A DNA stretch of 64,000 bases from Girardinichthys multiradiatus (lineage: Eukaryota; Chordata; Actinopteri; Cyprinodontiformes; Goodeidae): positions 22,280,820-22,344,819 of the forward strand of contig NC_061798.1 in NCBI RefSeq assembly GCF_021462225.1. The letters run 5' to 3'. Under the pieces are notes generated by a model, which did no database searches, was not told the DNA's origin, and saw only the letters and a program-made list of their open reading frames with translations. The position numbers and the translations under genes were made by a program. Positions 12,891 to 25,300 of the stretch are shown here, piece after piece (within the stretch, counting starts at the first letter, position 1; each line of letters begins with the position of its first letter).

Positions 12891-14519
12891 ATCCTTATGT
12901 GTGTGAACCAATATGACTCATATCATACCTGTTAGTCTTTCTACCCCTCTTAATTTTTTAAATTTTTTTATTAACATTGTATACAGCCTACCAACTTGCT
13001 TCGGAACAGTTATGCAGCATTTATTTCCAGACAAACAACTTTGTTTGGATTTTTGTCTATGATGCGGCCTGCTGTGAGAGACCCTGAAGCGCTTTAAAAC
13101 CAACATCCCTTTAGTCCTCTGTCCATCAGCTTGACAGAGAAGCATCAAATCCTGTTCTCTGTAAACCTCTGTAGTCATCTCACCATCGCTTCACCTCCTC
13201 CTCGCCCATATTGCTTACACTGAGAGTGAAGGGAGAACATGAAAGAGAGAATCAAACATGAGGCATCAGAGCCGTCACTGGTGCCTGCAGAATGCAAAGT
13301 GTTATCAGCTGAACCTGATCCTCCAGTTCTCCGTCCTTCCCATGGGCAAAGTTATCCTTTCAACTCAGAGTTGTTTCTCACTAAGGCAGAAGCAACAACA
13401 ATAGTGCTGCCTTCAACATCGTCATGGATTGTGTCAGAATGCTCCCACTAAATGTCAACAAATTCATATATTGCTGCAGCAAAAAAGAAGTTTTTAATTG
13501 AATGCGTCTCATTACATTCTTGATCATTCAATTTTAAAGAATGATGCATTAAGAGACTAGTTGGAGTTGTTCACAGAGCAAGAGGCTTGTGGCATTTTTG
13601 AGACACTAAACACAGTGGCGCTATTGTCACAATAAAGGGGAGGCTGTGGAGAAAGAATACCCAGAAGCCTCAAATACCCCCCTGTCAGTATAGATGAAAG
13701 GACCCCACCAAGCCAAATCACTTTATCAGCCCAAACAGCCTCTCTTATTGTAGGACGCCTCTCAGGCGTTGGGTGCTGAGATGTCACACCGCTAATTGAG
13801 AGCCACAATAAAGAGCTTGTTTGGACTGCTCCATTGATTGTGCACGGCTACTGTAATCGCCGCAAAAATTTGGCTCCTTCAAACATCAAATGGCATCGTG
13901 GAAGCTGCAGGAATTTGCATTGAACCCTTTGATCTGGGGGAATTTAAACAAAGCAAGCTCTCGCTCTGCAAACTGTGAGAAGGTTTGCGACGTTCTGATC
14001 TCAGTCATCTGCCTCTCGCTTTGCCTCCTGTCTCAAACACCTCTATCGTCACTGTTATTTTGGCTACAACAGCAACAGAGCAATACAATTCTCACAATAA
14101 AGACAAACCTAACCCAGGGTTAGCCTGAGTGCATGTTTATACTTTACACAAGATAACTAAGGATGAAAGTGTTTTGGTGCCCTATTAACAACTGTCTTGT
14201 TGATGGTGGTGAACATCTGAAAGGAGAGGAAGAGTTTAGCTCAGAATTTCAGTTTCTGCTCAGAAAGACAGATACATATCTTGTCTTTTGGAGCAGGTAA
14301 AATAAAACTTTCACAGTCTTGTCAGTCTTTGTGGTGAACATATTCTATGATTTTGCACATCAGACCTAAATATACTCCACCAATTACTGTTCCCCCATTA
14401 TACTGTAGATATGTCTTATTTTTGCTGTTTTGTCAAACGTACATGTTTTATATGATCAAAAATATTTTAAATATTTTAGAAAAAGACAGTGTAATTACAT
14501 TTGATTATTTCATTTATTA
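12891..14519. other. unrecognised, non-repetitive-looking DNA
   Basis: No repeat family is recognised. The part at about 13560-13900 (around ctaattgagagccacaataa) has mixed GC content, few simple repeats and clustered homeodomain-like ATTA and SOX-like ATTGTG words, which is the look of a conserved non-coding element. ORFs at 13239-13451 (+) and 13557-13808 (-) have no recognisable domain. Confidence 0.35.
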
Positions 14520-15590
14520 ATGAATAAAATCAAGAAAACACTAAAATATAACCACATCTAACAACATCAAGTAGGCTAAAAAATTTTAAAAAACAACACA
14601 TCACGCCCAAATCTAAAGAAATTTAAGAACAGATGAACAACAAAGTCTCTTTGGAAAAAGTTACATGGCCATTTCAAAGGCTTTGGGGCTCTTTCACAAA
14701 TAGAGAGAACATGGAACAGCAGGAAACCTTCCCAGGAGTGGTCGGCCTACAAAAAGTGCTCCTAAAGCACTTACAGTAGCAACACTGGCATCTAATGGAG
14801 ACCTCTGAGGACCACTGCTGATGAAAAGGAACACAAAGGTCCGTCAAATAAACATCCTGATTATCCCCAAGACATTTGGGAAACTTATCTGTGAACTGCT
14901 TAGGCCAAAGTAAATCTTTTTGACCAATGAACTTGAACATTGATTCTGGTGTTAAACTAGCACAACATTTCAGAAAATGAACATTATATCAATACCCAAA
15001 CTACATGGTGCTACTGTTTTTTGTGCAGGTGGTGTGGTAGTGTTGTGTATGGACCTAGATGACTTTAGGCAATTTTTGGAACCATGAAGTCTGCTCTCTA
15101 CCAGAAAATTCTGAAGACCAATATTCAGTCTTGAATATTGGTCTTAGTGCATTTGGTCATGCAGCAGGACAGTGATTCAAAGCACAGCAAGTCCACCAAG
15201 ACCAATAAGCAAACTGAATTTGTTGGTGTGGCCTAGTCAAAATCCAGAATTAATTATGAGATGCCGTGGCATGACCTAAAACAGGTGACTCTTGTTCACA
15301 TTCCCTCCAGTGTGGCTGAATTGAAACAACAGGGCCAAAATTAATCCACATAATAAATAAGAGACTCATTGCCGGGTTATTAGTAATTAGATTTAGGGGG
15401 CGATTACTTTTTCACATGGTGCCAGATTGTTTTGGGCAGCTATTTTATCATTATCTGACAACAGCATGTTATTTTTTCTAAAATAAATTATTTTTATGAT
15501 TTGAAACATGTAAGCGAGACAAAAAAAGCAAAACTAAAATAAATCAGTAAGGGGGCAAATACTTTTTTCACATTCTGGGTAGGAATGTGC
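14520..15590 (+). pseudogene. decayed Tc1-like transposon, subfamily 2
   Basis: The plus strand carries fragments of a Tc1-type transposase of a different subfamily from the TACAGTGCC copies. The N-terminal half lies at about 14660-14940, the region of the second catalytic acid near 15155-15200 and the block before the third acid near 15220-15260. The 3' tail repeats the phrase 'ttactttttcacat' / 'atactttttTcacat' at about 15405 and 15560, typical of this subfamily's end. Frameshifts and a mid-gene deletion make it inactive. A perfect 13-bp hairpin (15115-15144) lies inside it. Confidence 0.6.
15115..15144. repeat. perfect 13-bp inverted repeat, 4-nt loop
   Basis: The arms agaccaatattca and tgaatattggtct are exact reverse complements separated by gtct. 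It lies in the Tc1 relic and has no obvious role. Confidence 0.85.
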
Positions 15591-16679
15591 AAATACTTTA
15601 AAAGAGGACAAAGAAATGGACCATAAAGGAAAAATAATTTAAAAGACCATGCATTGATATAATTCACATCATGACCTATTGAATTAAAAACCAAAAGGAA
15701 GCACAGTTTAAACAGTTATCTTAAATAATCTTAAATTATACTGCATCATGCCACTGTCCCTCATCTCACGGATGCTTATATTTCCTCTCATGACTTTGTG
15801 TTCTGAGTATTATTCAAACCAGTCAGTGGTTGTGAATGGTTTATTTAAATTGTTTTTAGTGTCAAAGTCCTCCATTCACTGTCTTGAGCCTCTGTATCCA
15901 GTTGTAATGCCTATCAGTTATTTTTTTGCCACAGTTAACTTTTGTATCTAAGCAATAAATTCTATCCATGCCTACATTCTAGTTGTAAGATGCCTAAGGA
16001 TGCTAAACATTACAAATAAAATCTGTGTTCATATTTAGGTTATGGAGCACATTCATTGATTGCATTGCTGAAAAAGACCCGTTAAGTAACCTGCACTTTG
16101 ATAGGGTTTTGTTAAGTTATCTTCTAGACAAGGTTGGTAGAAGATATGTTTGTCCATGACAGTTGTTGGAGCAAGGGAGAGCACTTTCCATTTTCAAAGG
16201 ACAGTGCAAAACTTAGACTGACCAAATGTAAAGAGTATTCTTCCTTTCATGGCATTTATCTTGGAGCATAAGCATAAGCTTAAGCTTGAGTAAATCAAGC
16301 TTGAAAGTTATCAACCAGCTGGTTCAAACATCCTGATTTCAGATCATGAGGCATGCAATATCAAGCTTGTGGGTCATTTTTAAATAGAAAGGTTTTTGCC
16401 ATTTACATGCAGGTATATGGTTTAACATGGCTATACATGTGTGAGTTTGTGCAGGTGGTGTGGCATCTCTTTTTAAGTCACTGCAAAACAGGATGGTGTG
16501 GGCACCTTTTCTTTGGTGTAAAAGTTGTGGAACCACCCCCCAACCATGCTGTACCGAACACAAGAGCAGGTTACCCTATCTTACTAACGGCTACCAGGTT
16601 GATTCATCTTTATTGTTGCCTTTTATTTAAAGCAAAAATTATACAGTTAATATTCAAGTTAATAAAGTTAGACAAATTT
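15591..16679. other. unrecognised AT-rich DNA
   Basis: No gene is recognised. At 16265-16305 there is a cluster of short repeated words (ataagc, aagctt) forming imperfect palindromes. A 120-codon frame at 16353-16715 has no domain. Confidence 0.45.
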
Positions 16680-18560
16680 GCTGCAACCAATTACCTTCAG
16701 AAGTCACCTAATTAATAAATAGGGTCCACTTGTCTGTATCTTAATCTCCGTATAAATCCAGCTGTTCTGTGAAGGCCTCAGAGGTTTGTTAGGGAACATT
16801 AATGAACAAACAGCATCACACCGACCAAGGAACGCCATTCACAGGTCAAGGGTAAAATTGTGGAGAAGCTTAAAGCAGAGTTAGCTAATAAAACAATATC
16901 ATAGGCTTTTAATATTTCTACTAAAATAGACCAATCAGTCTTCAAAAAATGGAAATGGCATTGCATAACTACTAACCTACCAAGCACCCAATAGGACCAA
17001 ATTGTAACTTTAGAGGATCTGTAGAGATCCATGGTGTAGGTGGAGTATTCTGTTGATGTGACAATTATTATTTGTCAACTCCACAAACATAACAATAATT
17101 TCTAGAACAGTGGTAATAAGCAAGCCACTGTAGAAAGAAAGCCAAAAGAAGTCCTAGTTGCTGTTTGATCCAAGTCATGTAGCGGACACTGCAAATATGT
17201 GGAAGAAGGTACGCTGGTCACATAAGACCAAAGTTTAATGTTATGGCCCATATGCAATTGATGTGTCTAAAAACTAATACTGCCCATAACCCTGAACACA
17301 CCATACCCATCATTTCATCCTCACTGTGAAACCTAGTGTTGCCATGATCCTTCTGTATGGTTCTGTTTTCATGTCTGTGTGAGTTTTCTTTTGGAACAGA
17401 ATATCTCTGCTGGGGGATGTGACTGAGTTGTGGCAGACTGCACACCTGAGCTGAATCTCCTGATGTAACAACTGTGAATTTAAGGAGCTGCGGGACCACC
17501 ATTCTTTGCCTGATGGTCAATCCATGTGGTAGTGTCTTTGTTACCCGTTTGTGCCTCCAGTGATTTTCTTCTTGCTTTTGCTGAAGCATTATTCTGAAGA
17601 AACTTACATCATTGTAGCCTACCTTTCTCTAGGTTGAAGCCGTAGTTTGTGACTTACATCACCTCCGGATTCCCCCATCAGAACCATTGGATGACAGATA
17701 TTCCCCAAAACCTTATTCAAGCTATGGTAGTTCCCAGCAAGCTCCATTGACCCCCAGCCTTCATCTACCAGCTCACTCTCCATCGGTTGATTCCCCTCTC
17801 CTTTTGGATAACTGTCCTAGCCTGCTCTCACTTCTTTAGAATCCCTCAGTGACACAAATCTTCTCCAAGATGTTTCCATAACCAATACACTCCCTGGTTT
17901 ACGGGTGCTCCTCCAACACATTACGTCTCCCTTCTCACAGTAAGCCAGTTTAACCTTCTGTTCATTATTACCTAATATATTTACATCTCAGTAACAACTC
18001 CTTCCTATTTCCACATGTTGCTATACCAGACCCTCAAAAGTCTCACCTAGAAATCCTTTACACTTTTCATTGTTTAAGAAACCTAGTAAATAAACCCTTT
18101 ACACTTCAACCTGCGTCCTGAATATGATTCTACAATTGAGTCAGAAAAATCCTGAAGCCATTACAGATGGTGGCAGCATCATGCTATTGTGATGACTTTC
18201 TGTAGCACAGACAAGAAAGACGGTCAGAGTGATGGGATGATGGATGAAGCCAAATACCGGACCATTCTGGAAGAAAACCTGTTACTGCAGAACACTGGGA
18301 TGGAGGTTTATTTTACAGTAAGACAACAACCCTAAACACAAAGCCAAAGATACAATAGAAAGGAATTAAAACGAGAATGACCCAGTCATAATCTAGAGCT
18401 AAGTACAACTGGGAATCAACGGCATTTATTTTAGTAGAGTAGAGACAAAACCCAAAAAGGTTGCAGAAGGTGGATAAATGGCTGAAAAAGCAAAGTGATT
18501 TTTTTGGAGTGACCTAGTCAAAGTCCAAAATTAAATCTGACTGGGTTGCTTTTGGCTTTG
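16680..18560 (+). pseudogene. decayed Tc1-like transposon split by an LTR-like insert
   Basis: The first part (16680-17338) covers the leader, the helix-turn-helix coding part and the region up to the Gly-rich block after the first catalytic Asp. The match resumes at 18166 with atggtggcagcatcatgc and runs through the block before the second acid and the decayed WPSQSPD-type block to about 18560. The two halves join in the same order and strand once 17339-18165 is removed. Stops and frameshifts occur on both sides, so the gene is dead. Same family as the 5.1-kb copy. Confidence 0.7.
17339..18165 (+). mobile_element. LTR-like insertion (possible solo LTR) inside Tc1
   Basis: About 826 bp interrupts the Tc1 relic. 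It starts TGCCATGATCC at 17340 and ends ATTACA at 18165, the TG...CA pattern of an LTR, and it has an AATAAA-like signal (taaataaaccc) near its right end. The flanks carry only a poor 4-bp candidate duplication (agtg versus gatg), so the borders are tentative. No coding domain is visible. The start resembles the TGTCATGAT ends at 44309 and 49437. Confidence 0.45.
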
Positions 18561-20818
18561 GCTTAAACAGGCCTCTCATTCAAAGACTAAGCCAGATGGA
18601 TAAATAGGGAAGGAAGGGATTTGCTTACATATCAGCAACTTTAAATAAAGGAAATCTCGATAAGTTTTCCTACCTAACTACAAGCACAACATTTATTTAA
18701 GCACCAAAACCAAAAACCATGCAGGTCCACAGTGAAGAGACACACATGCACACACAGGCATATAAACTAAACTGTCATTGTGCTTCATCTACATTCCTCA
18801 TCTGCTTCCAAACCAGCTGAACCCTCAAAGGAGGACCACTTGACACTAATATCACATCATTGTCTGCAAACGACTTCATCCCTTCCTCTCTGGGTCTCTG
18901 TGGCCTGCTCTGTGCAATCTGTATGCATGCTGAGCCAGGCACGCTGACATGTAATCAGCAGTAATTAACCCTGGCCCTTTTCACACAGGCCGAGGAGCTG
19001 GGAGATAATGAAGACATCACATAGTTTTTTTTATTTGCTTTCTTTTCCAAGACCAAGCTTAAGTCATCTTGACTTTACCCTAATGACTGCCTGACAATGG
19101 ATTGTAATTGGCCTGCACCAAGGAAATGGACCCTTGGTATTGCAGTGCCAACTGGATGAGCCTGATAAGACAACCTTAAAGGGTTCTTTTGTAGTGCAGG
19201 ATGTGCACACCTTGATTGGTTGTTTAAACTCCATTTCTTACTCCTGGAAGCCAAGATACTGGAATTTTCCTTCTGCAGTGGCTTTTGGTCCTGGTCCAAT
19301 CTTGCAATCTGACTGTAGGCAGTCCTGAAAAACAAACAGGCACAGGACACATCTTTACACTGTTACGGTCCTTTGTTTTAAACAAAGATATTTGCGTAAC
19401 AGTGTTCAGACAGCTCTCAGATGGAGTTTTGGAAGCAGTGCTAAAATCTTGAGCAGAATAATTCAAGTGTCAGTCAATCTCCCCAGTGACAAACAGACGG
19501 TTGAAGCTGGTTAAAGCCTTGGATGCAAAAATAGCATGGGAGATAGAGGACACCTCCGCTCTACCCCCACATCTGCCCCCTGCCCTTTGAAGAGAAATGT
19601 CTACATCAAATGCTGAATTATCTATTCAAATGCCTGGAAACAATCTTTGGACAATGACACATCAATCAAACGATCCCTGAACCGGGGGTGGTTGTTTATA
19701 TAAATGCCGTCCATTTGGTGGAAGAGATCTCAACAACTTTACATCTCTCTATCTTTGGGGAGATGGCAGGAAAAAAAAGAAGGAAGTTCATAGAAAAAAA
19801 AAACCTTAAAATTCAGCTTTTTTCTCTCTTCTTCCTAGATTTTTTTCTTTTTCAAATCCCAGCATGAATGTGTCGGCGAGCTCGTGGTATGCATCAAGAT
19901 GAAAAGTGGAGGCCATCCCTTTGAAATCCTCCTCAAGTCAAAATTACCATTTCATTTCAACTCCAGCCAGGAAACGGGAGAGAGCGGGGCCACTGCTAAC
20001 TGCTTTGGGCATAGCGTTATTTATTGTGTGTAAACTTTGGAAGAACACTGTTGCCTGGGAAAATGTGTTGTGTGGGCGGTGGAAGTGAACAGTTGGAGCA
20101 ACCACAAAGGGAGAGATCAGGCCTATTTTCTCTGTAGGAGGAACACATAAAAAGGAAAATAATGCCCATTATTACAGAAAAACAACATCAGCCTGCTTTT
20201 GCTCGTAATTTTTCTAACGGCAAAGAAGTTACCTCTGAAGCTAAACAACTAAATAGTTGACCCTATTTAGGTGACTTCATTAGCATTTTCTCTGCTCTTT
20301 TAATTAGGAAGCTTTCTGTGGTAGGCGAGCTATTATCGAAGTTGGAACTACTTCTTTATGGTAATTGAACCTGTTTTGGGGTTTCATTTACTTGTTTTTA
20401 TTAACCTCTGCTCTGTAGGGGTTAACAATACCTAAACTATACAGTGAATCTATATATTTTTAAGAGATTGTTTTGTAAGCTGTGTTGTGTAAAGAATTCA
20501 TGAGTAGTTACTGTCTTACCTCCGGCAGACTGTTTTTGGAACAAGGTTTTACTCCTCACAGCCAGTTCAACATGTTATGTCACCTAAAACATAAATTAGA
20601 GGTTTGAGCTAAAGGTGTTTTATGTTTAGACTGTGTCAGACATCTTAGATGGGAAAATCTTGCTTTTTGGTTTCACTCTTCTGAGCAGAACCTACCATTG
20701 ACTTTTATTATCCTTAAGTAGGTATTCCCTGTAACCAGGTCTCCATAGAAAAGGTGGAGATTTCTGATCTCAATGCGACTTTCTATGGTGATTTGTAAAA
20801 ATCTACAAAATGCGTATG
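18561..20818. other. unrecognised DNA with one possible short exon
   Basis: No repeat family is recognised over most of it. About 18890-19050 (around catgtaatcagcagtaatta) looks non-repetitive and could be conserved non-coding DNA. A candidate exon at 19242-19324 is listed separately. Confidence 0.4.
19242..19324 (-). other. possible short exon, minus strand
   Basis: On the minus strand a good acceptor (tgcctgtttgtttttcag) is followed by 83 nt and a GTAAGA donor. The frame around it is open (91 codons, 19075-19350) but shows no domain. Evidence is limited to splice-like signals. Confidence 0.15.
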
Positions 20819-21505
20819 TACACTCACCGGCCACTTTATTAGGTACACCTTGCTAGTACTGGGTTGGACCCCCTTTTGCCTTCAGAACTGCCTTAATCCT
20901 TTGAGGCATAGATTCAACAAGGTACTGGAAACATTAACCAGAGAGTTTGGTCCATATTGGCATGATGGCATCACACAGATGCTGCAGATATGTCGGCTGC
21001 ACATCCATGATGCGAATCTTCCGTTCCACCACATCCCAAAGGTGCTCTATTGGATTGAGATCTGGTGACTGTGGAGGCCATTTGAGGACAGTGAACTCAT
21101 TGTCATGTTCAAGAAACCAGTCTGAGATGATTCGTGCTTTATTGCATGGTGCGTTATCCTGCTGGAAATAACCATGAGAAGATGGGTACACTGTGGTCAT
21201 AAAGGGATGGAGATGTCAGCAACGATACTCAGGTGCCGAGATGGTAGTGCATGAAAATCCCAGTAGATCAGCAGTTTCTGAAATATTCAGACCAGCCCAT
21301 CTGACACCAACAACCATGCCACGTTCAAAGTCACTTAAATCAACTTTCTTCCCCATTCTGGTGCTCGGTTTGAACTGCAGCAGATTGTCTTGACCATGTC
21401 TACATGCCTAAATGCATTGAGTTGCTGCCATATGATTGGCTGATTAGAATTTTGCATTAACGAGTAGTTGGACAGGTGTACCTAATAAAGGGGCCGGTGA
21501 GTGTA
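20819..21505 (-). mobile_element. internally deleted Tc1/mariner element, DD36E-type core
   Basis: Clean inverted ends: CACTCACCGGCC...TTATTAGGTACACC on the left (from 20819) and its near-perfect reverse complement on the right (to 21505), each bordered by TA. The 687 bp between them keep the C-terminal third of a transposase on the minus strand (20934-21200, 88 codons): QQDNAP at residues 13-18 holds the second catalytic Asp (residue 15) and SPDLNPIEHLW holds the Glu, with 36 residues between them. The remainder toward 21400 is the extreme N-terminal coding part; the helix-turn-helix and first Asp are missing. It is non-autonomous. Confidence 0.8.
20934..21200 (-). pseudogene. C-terminal fragment of DD36E Tc1/mariner transposase
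   Basis: An 88-codon open remnant carrying the second catalytic Asp (QQDNAP, Asp15) and the catalytic Glu (LNPIE, Glu52), spaced by 36 residues. The DNA-binding domains and first Asp are absent, so it cannot be a working transposase. The methionine at 21200 is internal to the original gene. The frame from the second Asp to the C-terminus is intact, pointing to a fairly young copy. Confidence 0.75.
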
Positions 21506-22125
21506 TGTTTGAACACAAACAACAGCGACAGACTGTTTACAAGAAATTGAAAAATGACAAACGAATCAGGGATGTAAACACTTATAGAGTTTGTTTGGGG
21601 CTGTGATGGTTATAAAGTTATAAAATCTAAACAAAATCCAATAAATTACAATAGAGTTTGTGGTTGTAGCATGACAGAATCTTAACAATTTCTGTTTTGG
21701 CAAAGTGATAACCTTGTCAGACATTGTGAAGCTTCTTCCTTCACAACAAGGCTGGCACTAATGTTCAAGGCCCAGAAACTTTAATTTTAAATACACGCTG
21801 TATAAGAATTTTCTGCAGTTTGTCATGAGGTCGTGAGACCAAACACAAACATGACAGTTGTGGTAGTAGCATCAAAACAAAGGTCATCTTTTAGCAAATA
21901 GCTTTATCTTCATATGATCCAGGGCATGGTGGAATATAGGAGTACAATATTGGATTCTCATAGTAACATACTGCTACCATACATAGAACTTGATAATGGG
22001 ATTGGGGTTCAAACCTGAAAATGTATTTATTCTCCCCAATTGCTTCATCCTGTTTAGGATTGTAGAGACCTTATAACTCAGCAGTAGCTGTGTGAGAGAC
22101 AAACACGCATGCCCTCACATACTGT
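21506..22125. other. unrecognised AT-rich DNA
   Basis: No gene or repeat family is recognised between the deleted transposon and the pentamer array. Confidence 0.5.
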
Positions 22126-22250
22126 AAGGTAAGGTAAGGTAAGGTAAGGTAAGGTAAGTTTATTTAAATAGCGCTTTTCAGTAACGAGACACTCAAAGCG
22201 CTGTACATACAAATACAATACAATCACAAAGAAAATAAACACAGATACAG
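22126..22250 (+). repeat. short hairpin repeat with 5' (AAGGT)6 array
   Basis: Six copies of aaggt (22126-22155) run straight into aagtttatttaaatagcgc, then an 8-bp stem (agcgcttt at 22170-22177 with aaagcgct at 22195-22202). The same core occurs at 50011-50077 behind (caagt)3. The core is a common interspersed sequence in teleosts; I do not know an agreed family name. Confidence 0.65.
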
Positions 22251-24429
22251 ACACAGAAAAACAAATCAAATGATACTACAATCCTTCTAAGAAATCTAAA
22301 AATCTAAGAATCCTTCTGAGAAATCTAAAAATCTCTGGCCAACATTACAATGATACAGATAACATTAATAATCCTTTGGGTTTTACTGGTAAGAGCTGGT
22401 TCTAAACCAATCTTTCTAAAGAGGTAATTATATCATAAAGTCTTCTATGTAGATGAAAGCATCTTGTGCTGAGAGAGAATGATCCTTGGGTTCGCTGTTA
22501 TAATGCAGTTGTAGTCCCATTTGCATGCATTGAAATTTCACCAAGCAATCACTGAGTTCTAACTAAGGAAGCCGAGTCACTGGTGTAAAAACAGCTTTTG
22601 TTCAAATTTTTAAGAAACTAGTATTTTCCTTTCACTGGTAAATCTAAAAATCTATGAAAAGGAGAGGAAATGAAAAAATGAAATCCACATTTAGGTAAAA
22701 ATAAGGAGCATGGGAAAACAACACACATAAGCAAAGATTTTGCAGGGGCATGGTGGACTTGTGAGGGTGTCAATATTTAAGCATGGTCATGTGTGCAAAG
22801 AATTAGACTGTCAACACTGACAAAGGTGCCATTGTCCTTGAAAAAAAGATGGAAGTTTTATCAAACAGCCATACAGTTCAGTTCACAGATGAGGAGGGTT
22901 GCTGGGGCAGAGCGTCGTATTTACAGAACATCCAGGAGAAATGTTTTGATAAGAAGCCTGTGAAGGCCATATCGGGGCGCCTGAATTAGACAAACAATAA
23001 ATGTTTTGGTTCAGGCCGGCTTTGATTTTCCGCCTGCCTTCAAAGTCTTACTGGCCTTCTCAATTTCAAATCCAAATAGCCAAATTTCTGGTACTTTCAA
23101 TAGATCCTGAGCAAACAACATTCTCCAAGATTAAATCATATTACCTTTCAGTCTGGGAAAGGCAGCCAGCCTGTGATTCTGTTTAAGGATCGCAGTCAAA
23201 CATTTAATAGCAAACGTTTTAATTTCATTAACTGATCCGAATAAAGGGAGAAAAGACCAACATTTAAGAGGACCTTGTCAATAGCTGAACACTGAGTTCA
23301 GCACTTAACACACTGAAGCCTTGTTTGAAAACTGTATTTAAAGTTGCCTCATAGAGACAGAAGCTTCCTTCAGTTGAGTGGAACTTTAATTCAGAATAAA
23401 CAAAGGACTAAAATAGCAGAGAATTACAAATTATCAATAAAAATTAAGAGCCAACACAGCTTTTGCTTTAGTTTCTAAATCCATAAGGCAGCAACTGTAA
23501 AATGAAAAGAGAGAAATGTGTATATATACACATGCATATTTAGTCAACAAAATCCCTAAAAGTATTTATAAGAAGAAAAACTGATACTCAGCAGCACCAA
23601 GGGGTCAAAGGCTTTCTTGCACCAAGGCACAAAAATAGTGCAGCATGCTGCGGGGGTGACATCTTGACATTTTTTAATAACCAATTCCTCAAAATCATTT
23701 GCTCACCAGTGAAAATCCTTTATAGGGGACATAAATTTAAGGCGACTGTTTTTATTAGACGTATCAAATCCTAAAAAGGACGACTGTTTGACAGTCAAAA
23801 GATAATATCTTTAAAAAGCTACACTGATCAATGGTGAAGGAGCAAAACTTAAAAATTTGTAATTTTGACTAAAACATTGCAGAAGTTAGTCAAGTTTGTA
23901 AATCTCCCAACAAGAGAGCGGATCAGTGGCAAAATCAGATCCAAATTTGATTTTGAGAAGAGTACAGTAGCAAATATTTCCATGAAATTAATATTTGTTA
24001 ATTTTTTCTATGTGCTTTGGACACAGAAATAGTATTTGTGGCACATTAAGAGAAATTTAACTCAAAGTTACCTCATCCTGTTATTTCCATGCTTTTTAAC
24101 ACAAACTTAGTTACATCATTTTCCACTGAAATGGATATGATTCATATTGTAAATGTGTTTCTTTTATCAGTCCTCAGTAAGCCTCAATGGAGAGGGTGTG
24201 GATGGAGTTAATTAATTCATAGGCAGCAGGGACTCAGCCTGAATTTTGTTGTCTGTGTTTTCATCTCAAGGAAGAGTACATCTAATCTTAAACATGTGGC
24301 TAAAATTGAAGACTTATGCATGACAGCATGCAGTGTACAAAGAAATACAGCTGTTGCCTCTTTTTATTAAAAAACTGAAATTTATGTGTGCTTTTTAACA
24401 TCCTGTTTCAGTTTTTTTATCTTTCAAAA
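22251..24429. other. unrecognised AT-rich DNA
   Basis: No gene is recognised. A local direct repeat of 'aatctaaaaatct' occurs near 22293-22335. The segment at about 24178-24250 (around ggagttaattaattcatagg) looks non-repetitive with homeodomain-like sites and may be conserved. Confidence 0.45.
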
Positions 24430-25300
24430 GCTGCAAAACCAACATTTTTTCACATTTTGTAATTTCACAAACGCTAGGGAAAAAGCGTATAGAACATTTG
24501 TCAATAAAATCTAAAAAGCTGGGCTTGCATTTGTATTTAGCTGAGCTTAACAGCTGCAAGTCTTTGTGGGTAATGTCTCTACACATAATGCACAGGTTTA
24601 TAAGACACTCTTCATTCCATCTGAGTGAGTGTGAGCTATTTATAAACCTCAATTTGCAACAGATTCGCATTTGCATAATCTGGACTTTCATTGGGCCATT
24701 CTTACACATTGTTATGATTGGATCTAAACTATTCTATTATAGCCCTGGCTTTTTGTTTATGATCATGGTCCCATAGGAAAATAAACCTCCTCACCAAGTC
24801 TTTTGCAGCAGGTTGAACAGGATTTAAATTTAGCTCCAACTGTCTTCCAATCAACTCTGACTAGCTTCACTGTCCCACAGCATGATGCTGCCACCATCAT
24901 GTTTTATGGTGGAGATAGTGTGTTTAGGGAATGTGCAGTGTTAGCCTGGCCTTTTTTAAAATATTGTCTGAAAAAGTTGGTTTATGATCTCATCTGAGCA
25001 GAGTGCCTTCTTCCACATGTTTGCTGTGTCCCCTATGTGACATGTGGGAAACTGGACCTCACAGCTATTTTTCAACAATCCTCTGTCAAGTTACCCATAC
25101 AAACCAGATTGGTGTAATACACAACTAGTAGTTGTCCTGTCATCAGTTTCTGCCACCTGATCTGTGGGGCTCTGTGGCTCCTCCAGAGTTACCGTTTGCC
25201 TGTTGGCTGCATCTCAAATTAAAACTTTCCTTGCCTTCTGCTGTGTTCCTTGCCCTTCATGATGCTGTTTGCGCAATTTTGTTCTATAACAAACCTCTTA
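24430..25300 (-). pseudogene. decayed Tc1-like transposon, TACAGTGCC-type family
   Basis: The minus strand carries the transposase in reverse order. The C-terminal end lies near 24545-24600, the second-acid region near 24680-24720, the hallmark Gly-rich block near 24880-24910 (cagcatgatgctgccaccat), the first-acid region near 24985-25000 and the N-terminal part to about 25300. It has many stops and several deletions. The end repeats are eroded. Confidence 0.7.

Noticed and set aside
16353..16715. 120-codon plus frame as a gene
   Set aside because: Its end overlaps the Tc1 relic, and the rest has no domain or splice context.
22126..22155. CRISPR-like or regulatory meaning of the AAGGT array
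   Set aside because: There are no spacers; it is a simple pentamer array attached to an interspersed repeat.
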